This document shows, piece by piece, positions 36,545-43,729 of a stretch of 64,000 bases of DNA (position 1 is the first letter of the stretch; each line of letters starts with the position of its first letter). Source of the stretch: Elusimicrobiota bacterium (GTDB taxonomy: Bacteria > Elusimicrobiota > Elusimicrobia > UBA1565 > UBA9628). The stretch is from assembly GCA_023249645.1 (NCBI GenBank), contig JAHFCF010000004.1, positions 64,821-128,820 on the forward strand. The letters run 5' to 3'. The notes under the pieces are model-generated. The model did not search any database. It saw only the letters and a program-made list of their open reading frames with translations, and had not been told where the DNA came from. Position numbers and translations under genes: made by a program.

Positions 36545-36882
36545 TGGCGTTCAACCGCACGCGCGGCCGTGAGATCGCTTCGAGCGTTTTAAAAGCAGAG
36601 GATTACGCCTCACGCTCTCGCGGGCTTCTGGGCCGGACGGCGATGGGCCCGGGCGAGGGCCTCTGGATCGTGCCCTGCCCGATGATCCATACTTTCTTCA
36701 TGAGATTTCCCATCGACGTCCTGTTCCTGGACCGCGGTCTTAAGGTCGTGCGCGTGCTGGAGGGTCTCAAGCCCTGGAGGCTCTCTGCGTGGGTGTGGAG
36801 GGCGCACAGCGTCCTGGAGCTTGGAGCCGGCGAGCTTCAAGGCGGCGTCGATGTCGGCGACGAACTCGAGATGAGGAGCTGA
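36541..36882 (+). CDS. DUF192 family protein
   Basis: This 113-residue protein of the small beta-barrel DUF192 family has SRSRGLLGRTAM, GEGLWIVPCPMIHTFFMRFP, IDVLFLDRGLKVVRVLEGLK and VLELGAGELQGGVDVGDEL, which match the conserved blocks. The function of the family is unknown. Most relatives have a signal peptide, but none is seen here. The start is ATG 36541, overlapping the protease stop; pilB follows after 3 bases. Confidence 0.9.
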   Translation: MMAFNRTRGREIASSVLKAEDYASRSRGLLGRTAMGPGEGLWIVPCPMIHTFFMRFPIDVLFLDRGLKVVRVLEGLKPWRLSAWVWRAHSVLELGAGELQGGVDVGDELEMRS

Positions 36883-36885
36883 ATC

Positions 36886-38664
36886 ATGCCTCTTAAAGGT
36901 CTTTCCAGGCGCAAGACGGCGGCCGAGATCCTTCTCGAGCGCGGGATATTGGACCAGCAGAAGCTGCAGGCCGGCGTCGAGGAATCCAAGAAGAGCGGCA
37001 AGCCCATGGCGCAGGCCCTCATCGACCTCGGTCTGGTCGATAAGGCGCAGATCCTGAAAGGCTTCTCCGAGGAATGGCAGACCCAGGCCGTGGACTTGGC
37101 CGGCGTCGAGCTGGACGCCGAGTGCATCCGCATCATCCCCGAGGCCGTGGCCCGGAGATACCGGGCCGTTCCCTTCGGCAAGGAGGCGAGCGTGCTCTCC
37201 GTGGCCATGGCGGATCCTCGGGATTTCTTCGCCTGCGAGGACATCCAGCTGCGCACGGGCCTGGAGGTCAAGCCTTTTATCGCGCTTCCCCAGGACATCC
37301 TGGCGGCCTTGGACGGCGTCTATGGGAAGAGCGAGGGCGCGACCATGAATCGCCTCATCGCGGACGTCGGGGAAGCCCCGGGCATGGAGATCCTCAAAGA
37401 GGAGCCACGGACGGACATCACCGAGGTGGACGCCTCGGCGCCCGAGGTCGAAAAGCTCGTCAACGCGATCATCCTCGGCGCGCTCAGCCTCAAGGCCTCG
37501 GACATCCACATCGAGCCTTTTGAGGACGCCTCGGGCAAGGACTCCAAGATCCTGCTGCGCTACCGCGTGGACGGCCGTCTGGTGGCGGGGCCTTTCACCG
37601 TGCCCTGGAGCTATCGCCATGCGATCGCCGCCAAGGTCAAGATCATGACCAACTCCATGAACATCACGGAGAGGCGCATCCCTCAGTCGGGCCGCATCCA
37701 GATCCTGGCCCAGGGCAATCCCATCGAGTTCCGAGTCGAGATCGTCCCCACGGCCTGCGGCGAGAGCTGTGTGATGCGCGTGTTGGACCGCAAGTCCGTC
37801 CAGGTCGACATCCTGAAGATGGGCTTCCTGCCGGACACCCAGGAAAAGTTCTTGGGGCTTTTGAAGGGCATCGGCGGCAAGAAGAACTTCGGGATGGTCC
37901 TGGTTTGCGGGCCTACCGGGTCTGGGAAATCAACCACCCTCTATGGGGCCTTGAACCATGTCAACCGTCCGGACATCAAGATCCTGACCGCGGAGAATCC
38001 CGTGGAGTATCATCTCGACGGCATCGTCCAGGTCCCGGTCAACCCGGATCTCAAGCTCGGCGAGAACAAGATGTTCGATTTCGCCATGGCCTTGCGTTCG
38101 TTCCTGCGCCTTGACCCGGACGTCATCATGGTCGGCGAGATCCGCGACGAGGAAACCGCGCGCGTCGCCATGGAAGCCGCCATGACGGGGCACCTGGTGC
38201 TTTCCACCATCCACACCAATGACGCGCCCTCGGCTGTTTCCCGATTGACGGAGATGGGCCTGCCCGCCTTCATGGTCGCCAGCACGCTCAAGGCCGTCGT
38301 GGCCCAGCGGCTTTCCCGGCGCCTGTGCCCGGAGTGCCGCGTCCCCCATGCTCCCACCCCGGAAGAGATCCAGATCTTCAAGGAGAACGAGGTGGATCTC
38401 CCCGCGCAGACCCAGCTCTATGCGCCTCCACCCGCCGGGGGCTGCGGCGCCTGCCGCAATTTGGGATTCAAAGGGCGTCTGGGGCTGCATGAACTTTTGA
38501 TCATGTCCGAGAGCTTGCGCGTGCTGTGCCTCAAGGACGTGTCCGCTGAGAACCTGCGCCGCCAGGCCCGCCAGGAGGGCATGCGCCTGATCGTCCAGGA
38601 CGGCTTGGAGAAGGCCAAGCTGGGCCTGACCACGGTGCGCGAAGTGTTGGGCGGGATGGAGTGA
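36886..38664 (+). CDS. pilB: Type IV pilus assembly ATPase PilB (GspE family)
   Basis: PilB powers pilus extension. The protein has 592 residues. An N-terminal MshEN domain (SRRKTAAEILLERGILDQQK, PMAQALIDLGLVDKAQILKG) is a candidate c-di-GMP sensor. The ATPase has Walker A GPTGSGKSTT (about residue 345), the Asp-box, Walker B-like VIMVGEIRDEETA, the His-box HLVLSTIHTNDAP, and the tetracysteine zinc site (CPECR and CGACRN). It is followed after 3 bases by a GAF/HD-GYP protein. The pilins and peptidase are 3 kb downstream. Confidence 0.97.
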   Translation: MPLKGLSRRKTAAEILLERGILDQQKLQAGVEESKKSGKPMAQALIDLGLVDKAQILKGFSEEWQTQAVDLAGVELDAECIRIIPEAVARRYRAVPFGKEASVLSVAMADPRDFFACEDIQLRTGLEVKPFIALPQDILAALDGVYGKSEGATMNRLIADVGEAPGMEILKEEPRTDITEVDASAPEVEKLVNAIILGALSLKASDIHIEPFEDASGKDSKILLRYRVDGRLVAGPFTVPWSYRHAIAAKVKIMTNSMNITERRIPQSGRIQILAQGNPIEFRVEIVPTACGESCVMRVLDRKSVQVDILKMGFLPDTQEKFLGLLKGIGGKKNFGMVLVCGPTGSGKSTTLYGALNHVNRPDIKILTAENPVEYHLDGIVQVPVNPDLKLGENKMFDFAMALRSFLRLDPDVIMVGEIRDEETARVAMEAAMTGHLVLSTIHTNDAPSAVSRLTEMGLPAFMVASTLKAVVAQRLSRRLCPECRVPHAPTPEEIQIFKENEVDLPAQTQLYAPPPAGGCGACRNLGFKGRLGLHELLIMSESLRVLCLKDVSAENLRRQARQEGMRLIVQDGLEKAKLGLTTVREVLGGME

Positions 38665-38667
38665 GCC

Positions 38668-39741
38668 ATGGCCACGAATGATCCTCGCGCCGCAGCCGAG
38701 ATGCTGACGATCGCCCGCAGCCTCAACGCGACCACGGACTTAGACGATCTGCTGGAGAAGATCGGCGCCGCGGCCCAGAGGCTTCTGGACTGCGAGGCCA
38801 GCGCCATCATGCTGGTCACCGACGACAAGAAGCAGCTCTATTTTAGAGCGGCCTCGGGCGAGAAGGCCCGCGCCTTGAAGACCATGACGCTCCCCATCGG
38901 GCACGGCATCGCGGGTTTCGTCGCCCAGAACCGCAAGTCCGAGGTGGTCAACGACTGCCGCCAGGATCCCCGCTTCGCCGGGAAATTCGACCAGACCTCA
39001 GGCTTCGTGACCCGGTCTCTGGTGTGCGTGCCCATGGAGTTCCGGGGCGAGCTCGTCGGCGTCGTCGAGGTCTTGAACAAGCGCCGCGGGGCCTTCGTTC
39101 CGGAGGACGTCGAGCTCCTCTTAAGCCTGGCGAGCCTGGCCTCGATCGCCGTCTCCAACGCCAAGATCATCTCGGATCAAAAGAATTTCTTCTCCCATGT
39201 CCTCGAACTCCTGGCGGCGGCCATCGAGTCTTCCCGGCCACGCATGGTCGACCATCCGGCGCGCGCGGCGAGGCTGGCCTGCACCATCGGGCGGGTCCTG
39301 GGAGTCGATGATTACGAGTACCGGATGCTCTACTACGCGGGACTCCTGCACGATGTGGGCTATATCGCCCTGCAGAACCGGCGCCTCTTGGCTGAGCTGG
39401 GTATGAGGCCGACGAGCGAAGAAGTGCACGCCGCTCTGGCGGTGAAGATGCTCGGCGGCATCAAGATGCTGGAGGGGGCTTTGCCCGTCATCAAGCACCA
39501 CCATGAATGCTACGACGGCACGGGTGGCCCGGGCAAGCTCAAGGGCGAGGCCATCCCCCGGGGCGCGCGCATCCTGGCCTTGGTGGAGGCCATGGAAGAG
39601 CTGCGTCTCGTCGGTCTGCCGGAAGGCCAGCTGGAGAAGAGATCGACCCAGGAGGCCGAGACCGGGCGCGGCACGCGCTTTGACCCGCGGGTGGTGGACG
39701 CTTTTCTGGAGGTCCTCGCCGCGCAGGGCGGGACTTGGTGA
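38668..39741 (+). CDS. GAF domain plus HD-GYP-like domain signalling protein
   Basis: The protein has 357 residues. The GAF domain (about 20-165) has LLDCEASAIMLVTDD, PIGHGIAGFVAQNRKSEVVN and SLVCVPMEFRGELVGVVEVL. The HD-GYP-like domain (about 185-355) has the first His in RMVDHPARAARLA, LLHDVGYI (HD), IKHHHECYDGTGGPGKLKGE and ARILALVEAME. The GYP triplet reads GGP, so c-di-GMP hydrolysis is uncertain, although the metal-binding HD and HH residues remain. The position directly after pilB suggests control of pilus activity through a nucleotide signal (inference). Confidence 0.9.
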   Translation: MATNDPRAAAEMLTIARSLNATTDLDDLLEKIGAAAQRLLDCEASAIMLVTDDKKQLYFRAASGEKARALKTMTLPIGHGIAGFVAQNRKSEVVNDCRQDPRFAGKFDQTSGFVTRSLVCVPMEFRGELVGVVEVLNKRRGAFVPEDVELLLSLASLASIAVSNAKIISDQKNFFSHVLELLAAAIESSRPRMVDHPARAARLACTIGRVLGVDDYEYRMLYYAGLLHDVGYIALQNRRLLAELGMRPTSEEVHAALAVKMLGGIKMLEGALPVIKHHHECYDGTGGPGKLKGEAIPRGARILALVEAMEELRLVGLPEGQLEKRSTQEAETGRGTRFDPRVVDAFLEVLAAQGGTW

Positions 39742-39758
39742 ATCGGAGGGGTGAGACA

Positions 39759-40484
39759 ATGAAGAGGATCTTCCTATGCGGGGCCGTGCTGCTCGCGGCT
39801 TTCCCGGTGAGCGCCGGGACGTTCGACGGCTTCGAGAATTTCGCTGATGCGGGGTCGCTCAAACCCTTTGCCCGTGATCTGGGCTCTCTGTTGGGCTCCG
39901 CCACGGCGCACAACGCCCGCCCTCTGGGATTCTCCGGCTTCGACGTGGGAGCGCACACCGGCCTGCAATTCTACCCGGACAAGAACGACCGCATCCTGCG
40001 CAACAACGGCGTGCGGGCCTTCGGTCTTCCCTTCATCCAAGCTGAGATCGGCCTGCCGTACCGTTTCGACGGCTTTGTGAGAGGTGTGAACTATGAAGGC
40101 CTCGCCATCGCCGGAGGCGGCGTGCGCTACAGCGTTCTGAAGGGTTCGGATGAGGCCTGGTCGCCGCAGCTCATCGTCTTGGGCGTGGCGAATTCCGTGG
40201 TCCACCAGTATTTCGCGGCCACGCATGCGGGGGGAGACATCGTCTGTTCCATCGGAACCTCCCGATTCAATCCCTATGTGGGAGCGGGCATAGATCATGT
40301 CCGTCTTTATGTGCGTTCTTCCAAACTGGATCCGAATTTGAACGGGACCTCGGTCTCGACTCTGGAGAGCCGGTTCACCGCGGGTCTGCGCCTGCGCCTG
40401 TGGACCTTTGGCTACATCCACGCGGCTTATCTCTTGACTCATGGCCGTGGCGGCGCGGAAGGCGGCGTCGGCGTCCGGTTCTAG
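39759..40484 (+). CDS. Probable outer-membrane beta-barrel protein
   Basis: The protein has 241 residues with a signal peptide (MKRIFLCGAVLLAAFPVSAG). The start at 39759 has GAGGGG upstream. Alternating hydrophobic strands and a terminal phenylalanine (GGVGVRF) after VGAGIDHVRLYVRSSK and LRLRLWTFGYIHAAYLLTHG fit a small outer-membrane barrel. It begins 17 bases after the GAF/HD-GYP gene in the pilB cluster and overlaps the convergent smpB end by 4 bases. The ligand or role is unknown. Confidence 0.7.
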   Translation: MKRIFLCGAVLLAAFPVSAGTFDGFENFADAGSLKPFARDLGSLLGSATAHNARPLGFSGFDVGAHTGLQFYPDKNDRILRNNGVRAFGLPFIQAEIGLPYRFDGFVRGVNYEGLAIAGGGVRYSVLKGSDEAWSPQLIVLGVANSVVHQYFAATHAGGDIVCSIGTSRFNPYVGAGIDHVRLYVRSSKLDPNLNGTSVSTLESRFTAGLRLRLWTFGYIHAAYLLTHGRGGAEGGVGVRF

Positions 40485-40972
40485 CCGCGGTACCTGCCCT
40501 TGAAGCTTTTCTCCGCTTCGCGGGCCACGGCTTTCTTCTTAAGATCGTCGCGCCTATCCGGACCGCGTTTGCCGTGGGCCAAGGCGAGCGCGACTTTGGC
40601 CCAGCCTCGCCGGAAGTAGACCTCGAGCGGGATCAGGGTGAGCCCCTTGGTCTGAAGGCTCCGGCCGATGCGGTCGATGTCCGCTCGCTTCATGAGGAGT
40701 TTGCGGGTGCGTCGCGAATCCAGGGGATTGGCGGCGTCCGTGCAGAAGCGGTAGGGGGGGATGTAGAAGTTGAAGAGGAAGAGCTCGCCGCCTTCGTGGC
40801 GGCCGAAGCATCCGTCGAGAGACGCCCGCCCTTCGCGCAGGGACTTGACCTCAGGGCCGAGCAGCTGCAGGCCGGCTTCGAAGACTTCCAGGATCTCGTA
40901 GAACCGTCGGGCCTTGCGATGAGAAGCGACGAGCTGCTTCTCATCATCTTCTTTTTTCTTCTTCTTGTCCAT
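40481..40972 (-). CDS. smpB: SsrA-binding protein SmpB
   Basis: SmpB delivers tmRNA to stalled ribosomes. The protein has 163 residues: ARRFYEILEVFEAGLQLLGP, EVKSLREGRASLDGCFG, ELFLFNFYIPPY, SRRTRKLLMKRADIDRIG, LTLIPLEVYFRRGWAKVALA, LAHGKRGPDRRDDLKKKA, all matching the family. The N-terminus is extended by a lysine-rich stretch. It is monocistronic on the minus strand. The ssrA gene was not found in the window. Confidence 0.97.
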   Translation of the reverse strand: MDKKKKKEDDEKQLVASHRKARRFYEILEVFEAGLQLLGPEVKSLREGRASLDGCFGRHEGGELFLFNFYIPPYRFCTDAANPLDSRRTRKLLMKRADIDRIGRSLQTKGLTLIPLEVYFRRGWAKVALALAHGKRGPDRRDDLKKKAVAREAEKSFKGRYRG

Positions 40973-41010
40973 GTCTTTATTTTTGCTAGAATGCTGATTG
41001 TATCACAACT

Positions 41011-41057
41011 GGTACCATGCGTAAAACGCATGGTACCGAAGGTCTGCACGGTAGACC
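41011..41057. promoter_or_regulatory. Two hairpins between smpB and tRNA-Leu
   Basis: A perfect 11-bp inverted repeat GGTACCATGCG-TAAAA-CGCATGGTACC (41011-41037) is followed by GGTCT-GCACGGT-AGACC (41041-41057), 10 bases before the tRNA-Leu 5' end. The perfect arms would form a strong hairpin in either RNA. There is no T-run, so it is not a standard terminator. It could mark tRNA processing, a protein-binding site or a mobile-element scar. Confidence 0.5.
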
Positions 41058-41067
41058 TTGGAGTCTC

Positions 41068-41154
41068 GGGCAGGTGGCGGAACTGGCAGACGCGTACGGC
41101 TCAGGACCGTATGGTCGCAAGGCCTTGGGGGTTCAAGTCCCCCCCTGCCCACCA
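41068..41154 (+). tRNA. tRNA-Leu (anticodon CAG)
   Basis: This 87-base class II tRNA has acceptor arms GGGCAGG/CCTGCCC (41068-41074, 41144-41150) and an encoded CCA to 41154. The anticodon stem TACGG/CCGTA closes the loop CTCAGGA with anticodon CAG at 41102-41104. There is a long variable arm, and the T-loop is GGTTCAAGTCC. It reads CUG. Confidence 0.97.
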
Positions 41155-41155
41155 T

Positions 41156-41184
41156 TTGACAGGAGTTGTGATAATTATTACGCT
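41156..41184 (+). promoter_or_regulatory. Promoter of pilA1
   Basis: A perfect -35 TTGACA (41156-41161) starts 2 bases after the tRNA-Leu CCA. It is followed by a 17-base spacer and a -10 TACGCT (41179-41184). The expected start is near 41191, giving a leader of about 25 bases with GGGGAGG before the ATG at 41216. Confidence 0.65.
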
Positions 41185-41215
41185 TGTCTCAATCCAAAGG
41201 GGAGGTATAGCAAAC

Positions 41216-41641
41216 ATGACAAAGGGAAGAAAGGGCTTCACGCTCATCGAACTGATGATCGTCGTGGCCATCATCGGCATCCTGGCGGCCATTGCCATTC
41301 CGAAGTTCGCTCAATTGGTCCGCAAGTCCAATGAGGGCGCTTCGAAGGGAAACCTGGGAGCCTTGCGCTCCGCGTTGAGCATCTATTATGGTGACAACGA
41401 GGGAGTATATCCGACGGACTCCCTGGCCTCTCTCACCACGAACGGCAAGTATCTGACCGCGATCCCGACCGCGAAGACGCCGACCTATCATCCGGATGCG
41501 GCGACCGTGGTCACGCAGACCAGCTCGAACGACGCCGGCGGCTGGACCTACAACAACACGACAACGGACGCCAACTTCGGCACCGTGTGGGTGAACTGCA
41601 CTCATACGGACACGAAGGGTAACGTCTGGACGAGTTATTAA
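41216..41641 (+). CDS. pilA: Type IV major pilin-like protein (copy 1)
   Basis: The pilin has 141 residues. A short leader MTKGRKG is cleaved before Phe8, followed by [20 protein letters not shown] with Glu at mature position 5. The globular part is small ([20 protein letters not shown], then a C-terminal domain ending [15 protein letters not shown]), like GspG/oligomeric pilins of deep-branching bacteria. It differs from copy 2 (42597) at only 7 of 141 residues. It lies immediately before the prepilin peptidase gene. Confidence 0.95.
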   Translation: MTKGRKGFTLIELMIVVAIIGILAAIAIPKFAQLVRKSNEGASKGNLGALRSALSIYYGDNEGVYPTDSLASLTTNGKYLTAIPTAKTPTYHPDAATVVTQTSSNDAGGWTYNNTTTDANFGTVWVNCTHTDTKGNVWTSY

Positions 41642-41662
41642 GTAGGTCGCCGGACTGACGCG

Positions 41663-41704
41663 CGAAAGGGGAGGACGTCCCACCCGGGATGTCTTCCCCT
41701 TTCG
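41663..41704 (+). terminator. Strong hairpin between pilA1 and pilD
   Basis: A 19-base arm CGAAAGGGGAGGACGTCCC (41663-41681) pairs with GGGATGTCTTCCCCTTTCG (41686-41704) over nearly its whole length. There is no T-run, so it may protect or attenuate the pilin message rather than terminate it fully. pilD would then be expressed at a lower level by read-through. It covers the upstream start candidates of pilD, which favours ATG 41722. Confidence 0.65.
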
Positions 41705-41721
41705 TCGTGGAGGGTCTTTTT

Positions 41722-42495
41722 ATGGGGAATGTGCTGTCATTCTGGCTGGGCGCCTGCCTGGGCAGCTTCGTCAATGTCCTGGCCTTCCGTCTGCCGCGGG
41801 ATGAGTCCGTCGTTTTCCCGGGCTCGCGCTGTCCCCATTGCGGCGCGGTCATCGCTTTTTACGACAACCTCCCGATTCTGAGCTGGCTGTGGCTGCGGGG
41901 CCGCGGACGCTGCTGCCGCCGTCAGATCAGCCCGCGCTATCTGTTGGTAGAGGTTTGCGCGGCTGCTCTGAGCCTGGGGATCTGGCAGCGCTGGCAGCTC
42001 GTCCCCTTGTGGGGAGCCCTGGTCATTGTGGCTGCCATGGATCTGCTGGCCATCGCCTTGATCGATTGGGACACGGGCTTCATCCCGGATGTCCTCTCCT
42101 TCAGTCTGATCATCGGCGGCCTGGCGGCGGCTCCGTTCAATCCTCTCTGGGGGGGGAGTCGATGGCATGGGACTCTGTCGAGCCTAGGCGGCGCGGGGAT
42201 AGGTTTCTTGATGTGTTGGGTCGTTGCGCAGACAGGCCGTCTGATCTTCAAGAAGGAAGCCATGGGAGGAGGCGACATCATCCTTCTGGCGGGCGTGGGA
42301 GCCTGGCTGGGGGGGACCGGGGCTTTTGACGCCTTGATCCTGGGTTCCCTGCTGGGTGCTGTCTATGGGGTGGGGCGCGTAGTCCGAGGGAGTTTGCGCA
42401 TGGCGGATCCCGTGCCTTTCGGGCCGTTCTTGGCCGCGGGAGCGATCTTCGGTTTCTTCATCCTTCTGCCTTTGGGGTTCCCTTTCATCCGCTGA
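41722..42495 (+). CDS. pilD: Prepilin leader peptidase/N-methyltransferase PilD
   Basis: The protein has 257 residues from the ATG at 41722 (GGAGGGT upstream). N-terminal methyltransferase part with GACLGSFVNVLAFRLPRDES and the zinc cysteines CPHC and CC (RGRGRCCRRQIS). Aspartyl peptidase sites are in IALIDWDTGFIPD and MGGGDIILLAG (family GxGD, here GGGD). About eight membrane helices. It cleaves and methylates the flanking pilins. Confidence 0.95.
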   Translation: MGNVLSFWLGACLGSFVNVLAFRLPRDESVVFPGSRCPHCGAVIAFYDNLPILSWLWLRGRGRCCRRQISPRYLLVEVCAAALSLGIWQRWQLVPLWGALVIVAAMDLLAIALIDWDTGFIPDVLSFSLIIGGLAAAPFNPLWGGSRWHGTLSSLGGAGIGFLMCWVVAQTGRLIFKKEAMGGGDIILLAGVGAWLGGTGAFDALILGSLLGAVYGVGRVVRGSLRMADPVPFGPFLAAGAIFGFFILLPLGFPFIR

Positions 42496-42502
42496 CTTGC
42501 AT

Positions 42503-42534
42503 TTGATTGTATTTTGATTGTTAAATGTTATACT
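42503..42534 (+). promoter_or_regulatory. Extended -10 promoter of pilA2
   Basis: The -10 is TATACT (42529-42534) with an upstream TGT (extended -10). TTGATT lies 20 bases upstream (42503-42508). The same layout, TTGAYT-N20-TATAYT with TGT, precedes pilA3 (43113-43144), which supports both. Confidence 0.55.
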
Positions 42535-42596
42535 TGCCGTAAGAAAACCGGTGGACAGAGTACAGGTCCTGGCCGGGAAACGGGGGAGAGATAACA

Positions 42597-43022
42597 ATGA
42601 CGAAGGGAAGAAAGGGATTCACGCTCATCGAACTGATGATCGTCGTGGCCATCATCGGCATCTTGGCTGCCATCGCCATACCGAAGTTCGCTCAATTGGT
42701 CCGCAAGTCCAATGAAGGCGCTTCGAAGGGAAACCTGGGAGCCGTGCGCTCCGCGTTGAGCATCTATTACGGCGACAACGAGGGTCTATATCCCACGGAT
42801 GACATGACGTCTCTCACGACCAACGGCAAGTATCTGACCGCGATCCCGATGGCGAAGACGCCGACCTACCATCCGGATTCGGCGACCGTGGTCACGCAGA
42901 CCAGCTCGAACGACGCCGGCGGTTGGACCTACAACAACACGACGACGGACGCCAACTTCGGCACCGTGTGGGTGAACTGCACTCATACGGACACGAAGGG
43001 CAACGTCTGGACGAGCTATTAA
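42597..43022 (+). CDS. pilA: Type IV major pilin-like protein (copy 2)
   Basis: This 141-residue pilin is nearly identical to copy 1: the leader MTKGRKG and the whole N-terminal helix are the same. The changes are at seven positions, mostly around [10 protein letters not shown] and the loop [11 protein letters not shown]. The DNA of the first and last thirds is almost the same in both copies, suggesting recent duplication or gene conversion. It has its own extended -10 promoter and GGGGGAGAG ribosome site. Confidence 0.95.
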   Translation: MTKGRKGFTLIELMIVVAIIGILAAIAIPKFAQLVRKSNEGASKGNLGAVRSALSIYYGDNEGLYPTDDMTSLTTNGKYLTAIPMAKTPTYHPDSATVVTQTSSNDAGGWTYNNTTTDANFGTVWVNCTHTDTKGNVWTSY

Positions 43023-43044
43023 TTAGGCCCCCGGCCCGGCGGAT

Positions 43045-43110
43045 CACGGGGGAACTCCTCGAAAGGGGGGTTTCCCCGTGGGTCCGTTCCCCAGCGCCTT
43101 GAGGCGCTGG
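43045..43110 (+). terminator. Two hairpins after pilA2, second terminator-like
   Basis: Hairpin 1: CACGGGGGAACTCC, loop TCGAAA, GGGGGGTTTCCCCGTG (43045-43080). Hairpin 2: perfect CCAGCGCC-TTGA-GGCGCTGG (43091-43110), followed by a T-rich tract ATTTGACTTTTTT. Hairpin 2 fits a Rho-independent terminator; its T-tract overlaps the -35 of pilA3. Confidence 0.7.
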
Positions 43111-43112
43111 AT

Positions 43113-43144
43113 TTGACTTTTTTCTGAGCATCCAATGTTATATT
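43113..43144 (+). promoter_or_regulatory. Extended -10 promoter of pilA3
   Basis: TTGACT (43113-43118), a 20-base gap, then TGT-TATATT with -10 at 43139-43144. The geometry is identical to the pilA2 promoter. The predicted start is near 43151, leaving a leader of about 20 bases before the ATG at 43173. Confidence 0.55.
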
Positions 43145-43172
43145 GGCAGTGGATGCGAAGAACAGGCCAACC

Positions 43173-43598
43173 ATGATGAAAAGAAGGGTGGGATTCACGC
43201 TCATCGAGTTGATGATCGTGGTGGCGATCATCGGCATCTTGGCGGCCGTCGCCGTTCCAAAGTTCGCCATCCTGACCCGCCGCTCCAGCGAGGGCACCAC
43301 GAAAGGGAACTTGGGGGCTCTGCGTTCCGCCGTGAGCATCTATTACGGCGACAACGAGGGCCAATATCCCACGGACGACCTGGCATCCTTGATCGCCAAC
43401 TATAAGTATTTGGCGTCCATCCCGGTGTCCAAGACCCCGGCCTATCATCCGGACTCGACGGTCGTGGTCACGCAGACCTCTCCCAACGATATAGGCGGCT
43501 GGAGCTATGACAACGTCATGGGCGACACGAATTTCGGCTCGGTCTGGGTGAATTGCACGCACACGGACACGAAAGGCGTTGTCTGGACTTCCTACTGA
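43173..43598 (+). CDS. pilA: Type IV pilin-like protein (copy 3, diverged)
   Basis: This pilin also has 141 residues, with leader MMKRRVG and the conserved helix [20 protein letters not shown]. The globular half is clearly related to copies 1 and 2 ([37 protein letters not shown]) but differs at many positions. The unchanged length and C-terminus argue for a functional minor or alternative pilin. The start is ATG 43173 (or 43176). Confidence 0.93.
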   Translation: MMKRRVGFTLIELMIVVAIIGILAAVAVPKFAILTRRSSEGTTKGNLGALRSAVSIYYGDNEGQYPTDDLASLIANYKYLASIPVSKTPAYHPDSTVVVTQTSPNDIGGWSYDNVMGDTNFGSVWVNCTHTDTKGVVWTSY

Positions 43599-43613
43599 AG
43601 GCGTTCTGAAAAC

Positions 43614-43703
43614 TGGCGGAAAGGGGGGGATTCGAACCCCCGAGGGCTTTTACACCCTACACGATTTCCAGTCGTGCGGTTTCAACCGCTCACCCACCTT
43701 TCC
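43614..43703 (-). tRNA. tRNA-Ser (anticodon GGA)
   Basis: This 90-base class II tRNA on the minus strand has acceptor GGAAAGG/CCTTTCC, discriminator G and encoded CCA (43614-43616). The anticodon stem CACGA/TCGTG closes loop CTGGAAA (anticodon GGA). The long variable arm is present, and the T-loop is GGTTCGAATCC. It reads UCC and UCU. It is convergent with pilA3. Confidence 0.97.
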
Positions 43704-43729
43704 AAGTCCACGATTATACAGAATTTGAG

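Noticed and set aside
42526-42570. A GGnCC box before pilA2 (AGGTCCTGGCC at about 42562)
   Set aside because: It lies downstream of the -10 and has no second box at the right distance.
43145-43158. Sigma-54 promoter before pilA3 (TGGCAGTGGATGCG)
   Set aside because: GG and GC are 8 bases apart instead of 10, and an extended -10 element matched by the pilA2 promoter explains the region better.
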